A stretch of DNA of 38,343 bases from Acholeplasmatales bacterium (GTDB taxonomy: Bacteria; Bacillota_I; Bacilli_A; Izemoplasmatales; Izemoplasmataceae), in NCBI GenBank assembly GCA_007694145.1, contig RECF01000046.1:1-38343 (forward strand). Direction: 5' to 3'. A program made the translations under genes and the position numbers. Below the pieces are notes generated by a model that was not told the origin of the DNA, did not search any database, and saw only the letters and a list, made by a program, of their open reading frames with translations. Of this stretch, positions 7,198 to 14,916 are shown piece after piece. Position 1 is the first letter of the stretch. Each line of letters starts with the position of its first letter.

Positions 7198-7343
7198 TGT
7201 CGGATTGCGGAAACAAGAAAAAGTGCAGGCTCGAAAGGGGAACCCACACTTTTGGCGGCAAGATACATGTCGCGCGGCTTAGACCCATTGATTGTTCAAT
7301 CGGGTGAGAGTGGGTACTCTTCTTTCCACATATTTGTTTGACC
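7198..7343 (-). promoter_or_regulatory. infC leader with terminator/antiterminator (L20-type attenuator)
   Basis: The minus-strand leader of about 145 bases contains a terminator: AAAAGTG (7253-7247), an inner GGTTC/GAGCC stem, then CACTTTTT (7225-7218). A competing stem pairs CCCAC at 7314-7310 with GTGGG at 7247-7243, which is part of the terminator 5' arm, so formation of one excludes the other. A further stem ACCC...ATTG-AA-CAAT...GGGT lies between. In Bacillus, L20 controls this operon by stabilising termination in such a leader; the position and the paired alternatives here fit that mechanism. L20 binding itself is inferred. Confidence 0.75.
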
Positions 7344-7349
7344 TTGTTC

Positions 7350-7377
7350 ATTATATCACGGTTATCGGGTTTGTCAA
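7350..7377 (-). promoter_or_regulatory. Consensus promoter of infC-rpmI-rplT
   Basis: Minus strand TTGACA (7377-7372), 16 bases, TATAAT (7355-7350): both hexamers match the sigma-A consensus completely. Predicted start about 7343. Confidence 0.9.
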
Positions 7378-7400
7378 CTGTTTTCCCTTTGCCTTAGCGA

Positions 7401-8126
7401 TTAGTAGTCTCTAGATAAGGTACGTACCATGGCCGCAAGCATGGCCACGCCCGCTGCAAGCAAGACATACCGTGGTTTGAGTAAAAGTGTCATGCGCCCA
7501 TCTTCAAGCATGTGGGCATTCGCGACAAGCATCTGCAAAACATAAGCTATGGCTGGGGTGGCCTGTTGGGAGACCCCGTAGGGCACCAGTACTTCTGTCG
7601 CAAGATAGCCAAACCAAACGATGAACTGACTCAAAACATGTTGGATAAACACCGCAAGACAGGCCGCAAGCATCACATGTTGAACAAACATGACCGACAG
7701 CGACCCCATCATGCTATCTTGTGACCAAAAGCCATCGACATGAAACCACCTCGCCACGGCAGTCGCCTGCAAAAGCAACAAAAGCATCACGCTCCACAAT
7801 ACAAGGAAAAGGGCAATGCACTGGCTTATGAACAACCGCGTACGACCAACACGTTGGACAAGCAGCACCTCATAACGGCTCATGTGGAAAAGCTGTAAAC
7901 CCAAGTACGTCAGTAAGGCGACCAAACTGGTTTTCATAAAGGTGAATACCTCAAACGCGTAGTCCCTAGCAAACATCTCGGCATGGATGATGCGTTCATG
8001 TCTTGGTTCGTACCAACGTGTCATCATCACATAGACCACAAGATTCAAGCCACACAGGACCAGCAAGAACACCCGTGTCTTGCGGGTGAACAAGTAATGA
8101 AGGTGCCATCGCAATAAGTTTTTCAC
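7401..8126 (-). CDS. Membrane protein, likely permease of the adjacent ABC ATPase
   Basis: A 241-residue protein with about six hydrophobic segments (roughly residues 17-35, 62-80, 105-125, 145-165, 170-185 and 218-235). I do not recognise the family. Its 5' end overlaps the ATPase gene by four bases (ATGA), and the pair has the layout of ABC-2-type exporters: a short ATPase and a six-helix permease, so the most likely role is the membrane part of a transporter. It begins with a cytoplasmic MKNLLRWHLHYLFTRKTR segment typical of ABC-2 permeases. It is the last gene of a four-gene unit that starts with a secreted protein at 10236. Substrate unknown. Confidence 0.7.
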   Translation of the reverse strand: MKNLLRWHLHYLFTRKTRVFLLVLCGLNLVVYVMMTRWYEPRHERIIHAEMFARDYAFEVFTFMKTSLVALLTYLGLQLFHMSRYEVLLVQRVGRTRLFISQCIALFLVLWSVMLLLLLQATAVARWFHVDGFWSQDSMMGSLSVMFVQHVMLAACLAVFIQHVLSQFIVWFGYLATEVLVPYGVSQQATPAIAYVLQMLVANAHMLEDGRMTLLLKPRYVLLAAGVAMLAAMVRTLSRDY

Positions 8127-8674
8127 AGTCTAATCCTCTCTGCATCTAGGTCTGCAAAATCATCGACAAGATGGGTGGCGCAAATAATCATCCCAGCCTG
8201 ATGCCCGAGGTGTTCGACGAAACGCTTGCGACTGAGGGCATCCAATCCATTCAGCGGTTCATCATAACAAGTTAGCGCGCGTTTTGCCAGCATGGCTGAC
8301 ATGAGGTTGACTTTTTGCTTCATACCCTTTGACAGTGATTTAAACGCGTCATGACGGCGATGGCGCAGTTCAAAAGCTTCAAGTAAGGCATCCAATCCGA
8401 AAAACGGTCGTTTCTCCAGGCGACACAAGCCTTTCAAGTACGTATCGATGGTCATGTCTTCAGGATAGTGGGCTGTCTCCTGAACGTACAAAACCGAATC
8501 CGGTACGTTCAACCGTCCCTCATAAACAATCAAACCGGCCATCGCCTTGAGCAAGGTCGTCTTGCCTGAACCGTTTCCCCCAATCAGCAACGTGATTTTG
8601 TGTGATAGCGTCCTGTCGGGATGCGTGACAACTGTTTTCCGGTAAACCTTTTTAAACCCTTCAATCTGAATCAT
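8123..8674 (-). CDS. ABC transporter ATP-binding protein (short)
   Basis: A 183-residue ATPase domain. Visible motifs: Walker A IGGNGSGKTT at residues 31-40, a Q-loop glutamine in LYVQETAHYP, signature LSKGMKQKV near residue 114, Walker B LTCYDEP near 134-140 with the catalytic Glu, D-loop GLD, and the switch histidine in ATHL. At 183 residues it is shorter than the usual 200-300 but keeps every catalytic motif. It overlaps the permease gene by four bases and the preceding membrane-anchored protein gene by 14. It would power transport through the 7401-8126 product. Confidence 0.88.
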   Translation of the reverse strand: MIQIEGFKKVYRKTVVTHPDRTLSHKITLLIGGNGSGKTTLLKAMAGLIVYEGRLNVPDSVLYVQETAHYPEDMTIDTYLKGLCRLEKRPFFGLDALLEAFELRHRRHDAFKSLSKGMKQKVNLMSAMLAKRALTCYDEPLNGLDALSRKRFVEHLGHQAGMIICATHLVDDFADLDAERIRL

Positions 8675-9605
8675 GGTGTCTTATATGGGCCGTCGGGTGC
8701 ACCGCCGCAAACCATTGTGTACGGATAAACTGAAAATCATCGACGACTTGACGGTGAACATGTCCAGCACCAATGAGACTGAACACGACCGGATAACGGT
8801 CTAGCAACCAGCCCTTCCCCTCATAGCGAAACGGTATGAAAAACTGCAACGTTTCACCCGGCATGATCACAATGGCCGTATCTTGAGGTGTCGGTGTGGC
8901 AAATACTTGCTCGATTTCAGGTTCAAACAAAGCATGCTCTAGGTGGGCTGAACCTTCCCCCTCATAAAGGACAAAGGCGGACATGTCCATGGCGATTGGG
9001 TCGCAGTTGATGCTCATATCAGAAATCTCCACCGGATGGGTACGGGTATTCTCAACACTGAGCACCATCCCTGTGGCAGTGGGAATGTCGTGGAGCTTGA
9101 GATGCACATTGTAGCGCGCGCTGATTTGTAACCAATCGGCTTCTTGCCGGGCGAAAACGTAGTTGAAAGCACCGATATCCAAGTCAGCCGAGCGACCGTT
9201 CTCAAGGTCAAAAACCAGCCGGGCATCCGGGATGTTCAACAGAAAATCATCGGCGTGAAACACAGGGCGCAGGACATAGTTAAAGGCCTTGTATGGTTGA
9301 CCGTCATACACCACTTGTCCAAGTGACTGGATTTCGACCAACTCAAGGGGCATGCGCATCCGCATGTCGCTTGAGGCGACAGCTGGATTGATCACGGCTT
9401 CTTCTACGGTGTATGGCGACCGTTCATCGGTGATGAGAAAGGGCACAGAAAACGTCTCAAGCGCGTGGGTGTAAACATATGTGTGGCATTGGCGCACCGT
9501 AATGATTTCAAAGGGCCGGTCGGATTGACGCATGCGACCCATAAGCGCGATCAGTCCGCTAATCAGTATCAGCATCAACATCGTTATCAGGAACGTCCGC
9601 GTCAT
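8661..9605 (-). CDS. Membrane-anchored extracytoplasmic protein of unknown function
   Basis: A 314-residue protein with one N-terminal hydrophobic segment (residues 4-23) and a long soluble remainder, so probably anchored with the bulk outside. The soluble part is beta-rich by pattern and contains paired hydrophobic strands; I recognise no domain. The ATG at 9605 has an AAGGCGG site nine bases upstream and overlaps the end of the preceding gene by 47 bases, which is unusually long; internal ATGs at 9581 and 9575 would still keep most of the hydrophobic segment. It stands between a secreted protein and an ABC ATPase, which suggests work with that transporter or its cargo. Confidence 0.65.
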   Translation of the reverse strand: MTRTFLITMLMLILISGLIALMGRMRQSDRPFEIITVRQCHTYVYTHALETFSVPFLITDERSPYTVEEAVINPAVASSDMRMRMPLELVEIQSLGQVVYDGQPYKAFNYVLRPVFHADDFLLNIPDARLVFDLENGRSADLDIGAFNYVFARQEADWLQISARYNVHLKLHDIPTATGMVLSVENTRTHPVEISDMSINCDPIAMDMSAFVLYEGEGSAHLEHALFEPEIEQVFATPTPQDTAIVIMPGETLQFFIPFRYEGKGWLLDRYPVVFSLIGAGHVHRQVVDDFQFIRTQWFAAVHPTAHIRHHDSD

Positions 9606-10236
9606 CTGGCATCACCGCCTTTACAATGGAAAAATATTCAGTCGTGAGAACAAACACTTCCCATCCGCCCTGCCGTGTATTGCGCCAAAAACGGTAATAT
9701 TTTGCGACGCCATTGGTCACTTTCCCCTCGCCGAACACTTCGACACGCAAAGTGGTCCGTGGATCGACCGTCATGCGGATATCGACACGTTCCTCGCGTT
9801 GCGAAGTGGTTTCATAACTCACTTGAGGGCGGATGTGTGCATCAAGACCTAGGCGAAATCCCCTTAAATCACCAGCGCCGGTCAACCCGATGTTACCCGT
9901 GGCACTGACTTGTAGTTTTCCCTGTCCTTTTACATTGAAGTAGTAACTTTTTTGAATGGGGCTGAAGCCTTCGTTGCTGATGACATACAGGGTGTCTTTT
10001 TGAAACGTGACGGGTTCATTTTGCATGACCGTATAAGTCCGCCACCCCCAAAAGCGTCTGCGCTCGACTTTTTTGACATACTGATCATACTCAGATTGAG
10101 AATAGTCTTCAAGCAGCTTAGCTCCTGCGCGACGAAATGTGATGTTCTGATACGTAAGATACTCCCCCGCTTCAACAGGCAACGCGCTTCCTGCGAGCAT
10201 AAAAAGCATCAGTGTGACGCATACTATTTTCTTCAT
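9559..10236 (-). CDS. Secreted protein of unknown function
   Basis: A 225-residue protein with a signal peptide (MKKIVCVTLMLFMLAGSA) and a likely cleavage after VEA at about residue 23. There is no lipobox. The mature part carries aromatic and basic clusters (VERRRFWGWRTYTV) and repeated beta-strand patterns and ends in a very acidic tail, MPDDADVPDNDVDADTD. No family is recognised. A GGAGGTG site precedes the ATG. It is the first gene of the unit 10236 to 7401 with a membrane-anchored protein, an ABC ATPase and a permease. The acidic tail is encoded in the overlap with the next gene, so its composition may partly reflect the second frame. Confidence 0.65.
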   Translation of the reverse strand: MKKIVCVTLMLFMLAGSALPVEAGEYLTYQNITFRRAGAKLLEDYSQSEYDQYVKKVERRRFWGWRTYTVMQNEPVTFQKDTLYVISNEGFSPIQKSYYFNVKGQGKLQVSATGNIGLTGAGDLRGFRLGLDAHIRPQVSYETTSQREERVDIRMTVDPRTTLRVEVFGEGKVTNGVAKYYRFWRNTRQGGWEVFVLTTEYFSIVKAVMPDDADVPDNDVDADTD

Positions 10237-10292
10237 GGTTCACCTCCACCCTTATTGATACGTTTGATAAGGTGACTTTTCTTTATCCCATA

Positions 10293-10356
10293 AGAAAATC
10301 CCCTTAAGGTAGTTTTCCGCAAGCCGATTTACTCGCAGTGTCTACGTTAAGGGGAT
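10293..10356 (-). terminator. Long hairpin after the nadD-nadE-mnmA-patatin operon
   Basis: Two 15-base arms (10342-10356 and 10298-10312) pair with one mismatch around ATCCCCTTAA/TTAAGGGGAT; the loop holds a second stem (CTGCGAG with CTTGCGG, including G-T pairs). On the minus strand the 3' arm runs into TTTTC. It lies 11 bases after the patatin stop. It may be a terminator, or a leader element of the secreted-protein gene that starts 60 bases further on. Confidence 0.6.
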
Positions 10357-10366
10357 GGGAATCATA

Positions 10367-11197
10367 TCACGGGGTTGTGCTAGTTGTTTGATTATGCTTT
10401 TTGATAAAGGCTTCGGCATCCTTGATACCCGTCTGAAAGCGGTGCTCAATGCTTTTGTCCCGGAAATCGAGTATCCCACGGAGGTTTTTTGATGGCACAA
10501 TGGTGTGAACCGTAATATCATGAGGCAACTTTTGCCGCTTGCGTCGGAAGCGAAATAAATCGATGAGGATGATTTCGGTACAACCATGATTGATGAGAGG
10601 GGTGCACGGTGTGTTATCGAGCACGCCACCATCATAGTGCGTTTCATTATCGATGACCACCGGCTTGAACACAACAGGAATGGCGCAACTCGCCATCAAG
10701 GTTTTCTTGATGGTGTCGCGGTCAAGTTCTTTGAGCAAGGTATAGCGGACATGGTCGATGTCATCGAACATGTTACGGATGTTCAGTGACAACAGTTCGG
10801 CAAGGGTGACTTTTTGATTACCGACATGACTCGTCGTCACATAAACATTGCTGGCATAAATCGCATCATAATCGATGGTTCGATCCATGATCGCTTCAAG
10901 TTTGTCGGTTTTATAGTACCCTTTGAACGGTAGTCGTAGTTTATCTTCAAACACGCGTTTGAAAACATTTTTGTCGGAGACGAAAATCTCATCAAGCGGT
11001 TCATTACGCCAGAGATTCTCGGCGATACGCAAATCCTTCATAGCCAAAAGGACGGCATTGAGCGAGCCGACACTTGAACCGCTAATCGCTACAAGGTCAT
11101 CGAGCATACCGGCTTCCTGAAGTGTTTTCAATACACCAATTTGATACGCGCCCCTAGCACCGCCGCCCGATAAGGCGACCCCCAACTTTCTTTTCAT
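10367..11197 (-). CDS. Patatin-like phospholipase
   Basis: A 276-residue patatin-family lipid acyl hydrolase. The oxyanion-hole motif GGGARGAY is at residues 10-17, the nucleophile elbow is GSSVG (Ser near residue 41) and the catalytic aspartate is in YDGGVLDNTP, so the Ser-Asp dyad is intact. Bacterial members of this RssA/YchK-like size cleave acyl chains from lipids in or at the membrane. The start is the ATG at 11197 (MKRKLGVALSGGG) with GGGAG upstream; the reading back to 11266 overlaps mnmA and is not family-like. It is 16 bases downstream of mnmA, at the end of the NAD operon. The natural substrate is unknown. Confidence 0.9.
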   Translation of the reverse strand: MKRKLGVALSGGGARGAYQIGVLKTLQEAGMLDDLVAISGSSVGSLNAVLLAMKDLRIAENLWRNEPLDEIFVSDKNVFKRVFEDKLRLPFKGYYKTDKLEAIMDRTIDYDAIYASNVYVTTSHVGNQKVTLAELLSLNIRNMFDDIDHVRYTLLKELDRDTIKKTLMASCAIPVVFKPVVIDNETHYDGGVLDNTPCTPLINHGCTEIILIDLFRFRRKRQKLPHDITVHTIVPSKNLRGILDFRDKSIEHRFQTGIKDAEAFIKKHNQTTSTTP

Positions 11198-11213
11198 TGA
11201 AACGCTCCCTTTG

Positions 11214-12344
11214 CTAATATGGTAAGCGATTACCGTGGCGGTAAACGGCTTGAATAATACCGCCACCTAAGCATCGCTCTTGATCGTAAAGCACACAAGA
11301 CTGACCGGGTGTGACAGCTCGAACAGGACGATTAAAGTGTACGACCACAACCCCCTCCTGCACCGAGACCCTGACAGGAATGTCTTGTTGGCGGTACCGG
11401 ACTTTGGCTGTACACACAAGGCCATCGAGTTGTATGTCAAGACCGATGACATTCACCGCTTCAAGCCGGCACATGTCGGCATACAGTTGTGGATGGTGGA
11501 AACCTTGACCGACTGTCAACGTATTGTCTGGCAACGATTTACCGATGACGAACCATGGTTCGGGTCCGTAACCGTCTAAGCCACCAATACCAAGTCCTTT
11601 CCGCTGACCGATTGTATAGTGCATCAAACCGGTGTGCCGACCAATCGTCTCGCCCTCAAGCGTGATGATAGGGCCGGGTTTTGCTGGTAAATAATTATCA
11701 AGAAATGCACTGAACTCACGTTCACCGATAAAGCAAATACCAGTTGAGTCTTTCTTATCTGCCGTCGGCAAGCCCGCCGCATCGGCTTTTTTCCGGACAT
11801 CCGCCTTTTGCATGTGCCCGATAGGAAACAAGACCTTTTCAAGTTGTACCTGTGTCAACTGTGACAAAAAATAGGTTTGATCTTTGTTGTCATCGGCACC
11901 ACGCAACAACATCACTTCAGGCTTATGCGCGACACGCGCGTAATGACCCATGGCGATGTAATCTGGTGCAAACTGCTCGACATGGCGCGCAAAGGCCGCA
12001 AACTTGATGTATTTGTTGCACATGATATCGGGATTCGGTGTCCGGCCGGCTTCATACTCACGTAAAAAATACGTGAAAACATCCCGCCAGTATTCTTCGA
12101 TGAAATCAACACGATGCAGTGGGATGCCCAAGTGCTCACATACTTGCAAGGCATCCTGATAATCACGTTCTTGGCTACAAATCGGGGCGTCGCGGTCCGG
12201 ATTCCCAAGGACATCTTGGTTGAGTGTCGAGTCCCAGTTGCGCATGAACACACCCATCACATCATAGCCGGCCTCGAGCAGTTCGATGGCTGCTACGCTG
12301 GAGTCTACGCCGCCACTCATACCGAGAACGACTCGCTTTTTCAT
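11214..12344 (-). CDS. mnmA: tRNA 2-thiouridine(34) synthase MnmA
   Basis: MnmA adenylates U34 of tRNA-Lys, -Glu and -Gln and inserts sulfur. The PP-loop ATP motif is SGGVDSS (residues 10-16). The two active cysteines are present, in NPDIMCNKYIKF and STGICFIG, and the C-terminal barrel begins at the MHYTIGQRKGLGI region. The 376-residue length is normal. The ATG at 12344 lies 12 bases after the nadE stop. Sulfur would come from a cysteine desulfurase not encoded here. Confidence 0.96.
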   Translation of the reverse strand: MKKRVVLGMSGGVDSSVAAIELLEAGYDVMGVFMRNWDSTLNQDVLGNPDRDAPICSQERDYQDALQVCEHLGIPLHRVDFIEEYWRDVFTYFLREYEAGRTPNPDIMCNKYIKFAAFARHVEQFAPDYIAMGHYARVAHKPEVMLLRGADDNKDQTYFLSQLTQVQLEKVLFPIGHMQKADVRKKADAAGLPTADKKDSTGICFIGEREFSAFLDNYLPAKPGPIITLEGETIGRHTGLMHYTIGQRKGLGIGGLDGYGPEPWFVIGKSLPDNTLTVGQGFHHPQLYADMCRLEAVNVIGLDIQLDGLVCTAKVRYRQQDIPVRVSVQEGVVVVHFNRPVRAVTPGQSCVLYDQERCLGGGIIQAVYRHGNRLPY

Positions 12345-12356
12345 GGTATCAAATCC

Positions 12357-14228
12357 TTACCGCTTCGTTTTGTTGACATCGCTTGGCATCCGGAGATCGC
12401 TGCGGGGTGACAAGGAGATGTCAATGATTTTTGGTGAATCCGGTGATGCCTGACGCTTGAACTGTTGGCTGTAAAACCGACTGAAAAAATGGGTGACATA
12501 CTGCTGTGCCGCTTGTTTGTCAAGATCGAATGTTTTACCGATGAGCCAGGCGATCCGTGCCTCGGTATCCCCAAAGCGCAGGAAACGGTGTAGAATAAAA
12601 TCATTGACTTCATACTTCCCAATCGCATCTTCGGTCAGCTGGTTCAAGATTAACTCCGGTGAAATGGGGGTTTCGAGTACGTCGTGGACAACCTGTTCGA
12701 TGGCCTCGTTAAACTTATTATGCGCATAGTGTTCAATCATAAAACGGACCAACGTTTTAGGAATGCCAGCATTGATGCCATACATGCTCATTTGATCACC
12801 ATTATACGTACACCAGCCAAGCGCGAGCTCGCTCATGTCACCTGTTCCCAAAACAATCCCTTCGTGCATGTTCGCCAAGTTCATCAAAATCATCGTTCTC
12901 GCGCGTGCCTGCGTGTTTTCATAGGCGGCGTCAAGCGTCGTAGAATCATGGCCAATCAAAGAAAAATGATCATTGACATGATTGCGGATATCGATTTCTT
13001 TCAACGTCACTTTCAAATGATTAATCAAGGCCTTAGCTTGATTCAATGTCTTCTCGGAGGTTCCAAAAGCCGGCATCGTCACACCGATAATGTTTTTTCT
13101 AGCCATACCAATCTGATCGGCGACACGGGTGGCAATCAGCATCGCCAAGGTTGAATCAAGCCCGCCACTCACGCCGATAATAATCGTCTTAGAACCGATA
13201 TGCTGGATGCGTTTGATTAAAGCATTTTCCTGTAGTGCGGCGATTTTCTCAAAAGCGCGAATGTGGTCCGATTTGGGGACAAATGGTGTTTGATCGATGG
13301 GCGACTCGAAGTGATACTCTTCGCTCTTTGGTAAGTTGAACTCAACATGAACGACGTCGATGGGAAACTTGTTCAAGGTGTCACGGAAGGATGAATGCAA
13401 CTTCCGTGCATAGTTGATACGCGATAAATCAATGTCACCATAGATGATTTCATTGTCCCTTGAAAATGATTCTGTCTCAACGAGCAAATCACCATTTTGA
13501 GCGATGACATTGTGGCCGCTAAAAACAGTTTCCGATGTGGACTCATGTACACCTGCGCTGGAGAAGACATATGCACCAGCATTACGACGTGAATGTTCGA
13601 TGATCGCCCGCCGTCGCACGGCACGTTTATGAAGATACTCATTAGAGGCGCTCAAGTTGAGAATCATCTTCGCGCCATTTAAAGCCAACAGGTTACCGGG
13701 TGAAATGGGTGCCCACATGTCTTCGCAGATTTCTACACCGAAACTGATGACACCGTCATCGGACTTGAAAACGATCGAGCCAAACGGTACGAACTGATCC
13801 AAGTAACGCAAGTTCTTGATTTGCCGGACAATATCGAATCCGGATGTAAACCAGCGTTTCTCATAAAATTCCTGTGTATTGGGCAAATAGAACTTCGGTA
13901 CAATACCGAGAATCTTATCTCCTTGAATAACCAAGGCACTGTTATACAAAATGCCGTCGATTTCTACTGGTGCACCAATCACGAGAATGCCCTTGAACGG
14001 GTTGTCGGCGAGTAATCGGGCAATGTTTTCCTTGACCTCTTCAAGCAAGCCTTGTTGGAAAAAAAGATCATTACATGTATAGGCGGAAATGCCGAGTTCT
14101 GGAAACACGGCGATACTTGACTTCAATGTCTGCAATATGTTCAGCATCTCCGAGACATTATAACTGGGATTGCCTACTTCTAGTTTGGGTGTGATGCTGG
14201 CAACTTTGACAAAATCCTGATAATACAT
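12357..14228 (-). CDS. nadE: Glutamine-dependent NAD+ synthetase
   Basis: A 623-residue two-domain enzyme making NAD+ from deamido-NAD+ with glutamine as ammonia donor. Residues about 1-300 are a CN-hydrolase (nitrilase-fold) glutaminase with the triad Glu in FPELGISAYT, Lys in VPKFYLPN and Cys in GVEICEDMWAP. Residues about 330-610 are the synthetase with the PP-loop VSGGLDSTLA and the GTGDMSELALGW motif. The long form releases the cell from dependence on free ammonia. The ATG at 14228 follows the nadD stop by four bases, so both last steps of NAD synthesis are co-expressed. Confidence 0.96.
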   Translation of the reverse strand: MYYQDFVKVASITPKLEVGNPSYNVSEMLNILQTLKSSIAVFPELGISAYTCNDLFFQQGLLEEVKENIARLLADNPFKGILVIGAPVEIDGILYNSALVIQGDKILGIVPKFYLPNTQEFYEKRWFTSGFDIVRQIKNLRYLDQFVPFGSIVFKSDDGVISFGVEICEDMWAPISPGNLLALNGAKMILNLSASNEYLHKRAVRRRAIIEHSRRNAGAYVFSSAGVHESTSETVFSGHNVIAQNGDLLVETESFSRDNEIIYGDIDLSRINYARKLHSSFRDTLNKFPIDVVHVEFNLPKSEEYHFESPIDQTPFVPKSDHIRAFEKIAALQENALIKRIQHIGSKTIIIGVSGGLDSTLAMLIATRVADQIGMARKNIIGVTMPAFGTSEKTLNQAKALINHLKVTLKEIDIRNHVNDHFSLIGHDSTTLDAAYENTQARARTMILMNLANMHEGIVLGTGDMSELALGWCTYNGDQMSMYGINAGIPKTLVRFMIEHYAHNKFNEAIEQVVHDVLETPISPELILNQLTEDAIGKYEVNDFILHRFLRFGDTEARIAWLIGKTFDLDKQAAQQYVTHFFSRFYSQQFKRQASPDSPKIIDISLSPRSDLRMPSDVNKTKR

Positions 14229-14232
14229 GATG

Positions 14233-14805
14233 TCACCTCCGATAGAGCTGATGTGTCTTGATGTAGTCCCATATGGCTTCAGGTACCATCTCGGGGTTCA
14301 TGGTTTCACGAAAAACCGTACTGGAGACCGCTACGTCAAAATCTTGGAATACAAGGAGATGATGACGATGTCTTCGCAAGAATGGATCGCCTTCAATCAA
14401 GGTTTCGACGGAATCATCCTGGCGGTTCAAAATGATGAAAACAAACTCCGACAAAAGACTTTCTGCCATTTTCCAAGCATGCAGTTCAGCAAGGTTGTCG
14501 GCCCCGATTAAAAACGCGACATCGCCTTGCAACGTTTCACTCAACCGACTCAAGGAATGGTAGGTACCCATGAAATCAGTGTCCTGTATTTCTAGGTCTG
14601 ATACAGAGGCTTTCGGCAAATCCTTAGTCAGTAAATGCAACATGTTCAAACGGTGGTGATTGCTGGCCAAGTCACTTTTAGTGTAAGCGCTGGAAACGGG
14701 CAAAAAAATGAACGAATCGACCTTGATGCGTTCTATGACAAAATGATAGGTTTCCAAATGGGCCACCGTGGGTGGATTGAATGCCCCACCATAAACGATA
14801 TGCAT
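14233..14805 (-). CDS. nadD: Nicotinate-nucleotide adenylyltransferase NadD
   Basis: Transfers AMP to nicotinate mononucleotide, giving deamido-NAD+, the substrate of the next gene's product. The nucleotidyltransferase signature is GGAFNPPTVAH (residues 6-16) and the C-terminal motif is SSTVFRE (the usual SSTxIR with a Val-Phe-Arg variant). The 190-residue length is normal. An AGGAGGTGAGG site precedes the ATG. First gene of nadD-nadE-mnmA-patatin, divergent from an M42 peptidase gene. Confidence 0.95.
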   Translation of the reverse strand: MHIVYGGAFNPPTVAHLETYHFVIERIKVDSFIFLPVSSAYTKSDLASNHHRLNMLHLLTKDLPKASVSDLEIQDTDFMGTYHSLSRLSETLQGDVAFLIGADNLAELHAWKMAESLLSEFVFIILNRQDDSVETLIEGDPFLRRHRHHLLVFQDFDVAVSSTVFRETMNPEMVPEAIWDYIKTHQLYRR

Positions 14806-14825
14806 GACCTCACCTCCTACTTTCG

Positions 14826-14831
14826 ATTATA
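14826..14831 (-). promoter_or_regulatory. Extended -10 promoter of the nadD operon
   Basis: Minus strand TGATATAAT (TGn plus a perfect TATAAT at 14831-14826), with a weak -35 region, about 20 bases ahead of the nadD start. Confidence 0.6.
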
Positions 14832-14869
14832 TCATACATCCTCTTTTTGGCTACCTCTTGTTGGGGGTG

Positions 14870-14878
14870 TGCTATAAT
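14870..14878 (+). promoter_or_regulatory. Extended -10 promoter of the plus-strand M42 gene
   Basis: TGCTATAAT at 14870-14878: TGn followed by a perfect TATAAT, no clear -35. The predicted start is about 14885, some 30 bases before the start codon. Confidence 0.6.
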
Positions 14879-14916
14879 AAACTCAAACTTCAGACTAAAA
14901 AATGAGGAGACCCATT

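Noticed and set aside
7185-7268. ATG start of infC at 7268
   Set aside because: It lies in the attenuator, adds 28 unrelated residues, and lacks a binding site, while AUU at 7184 has AGGAGG in place.
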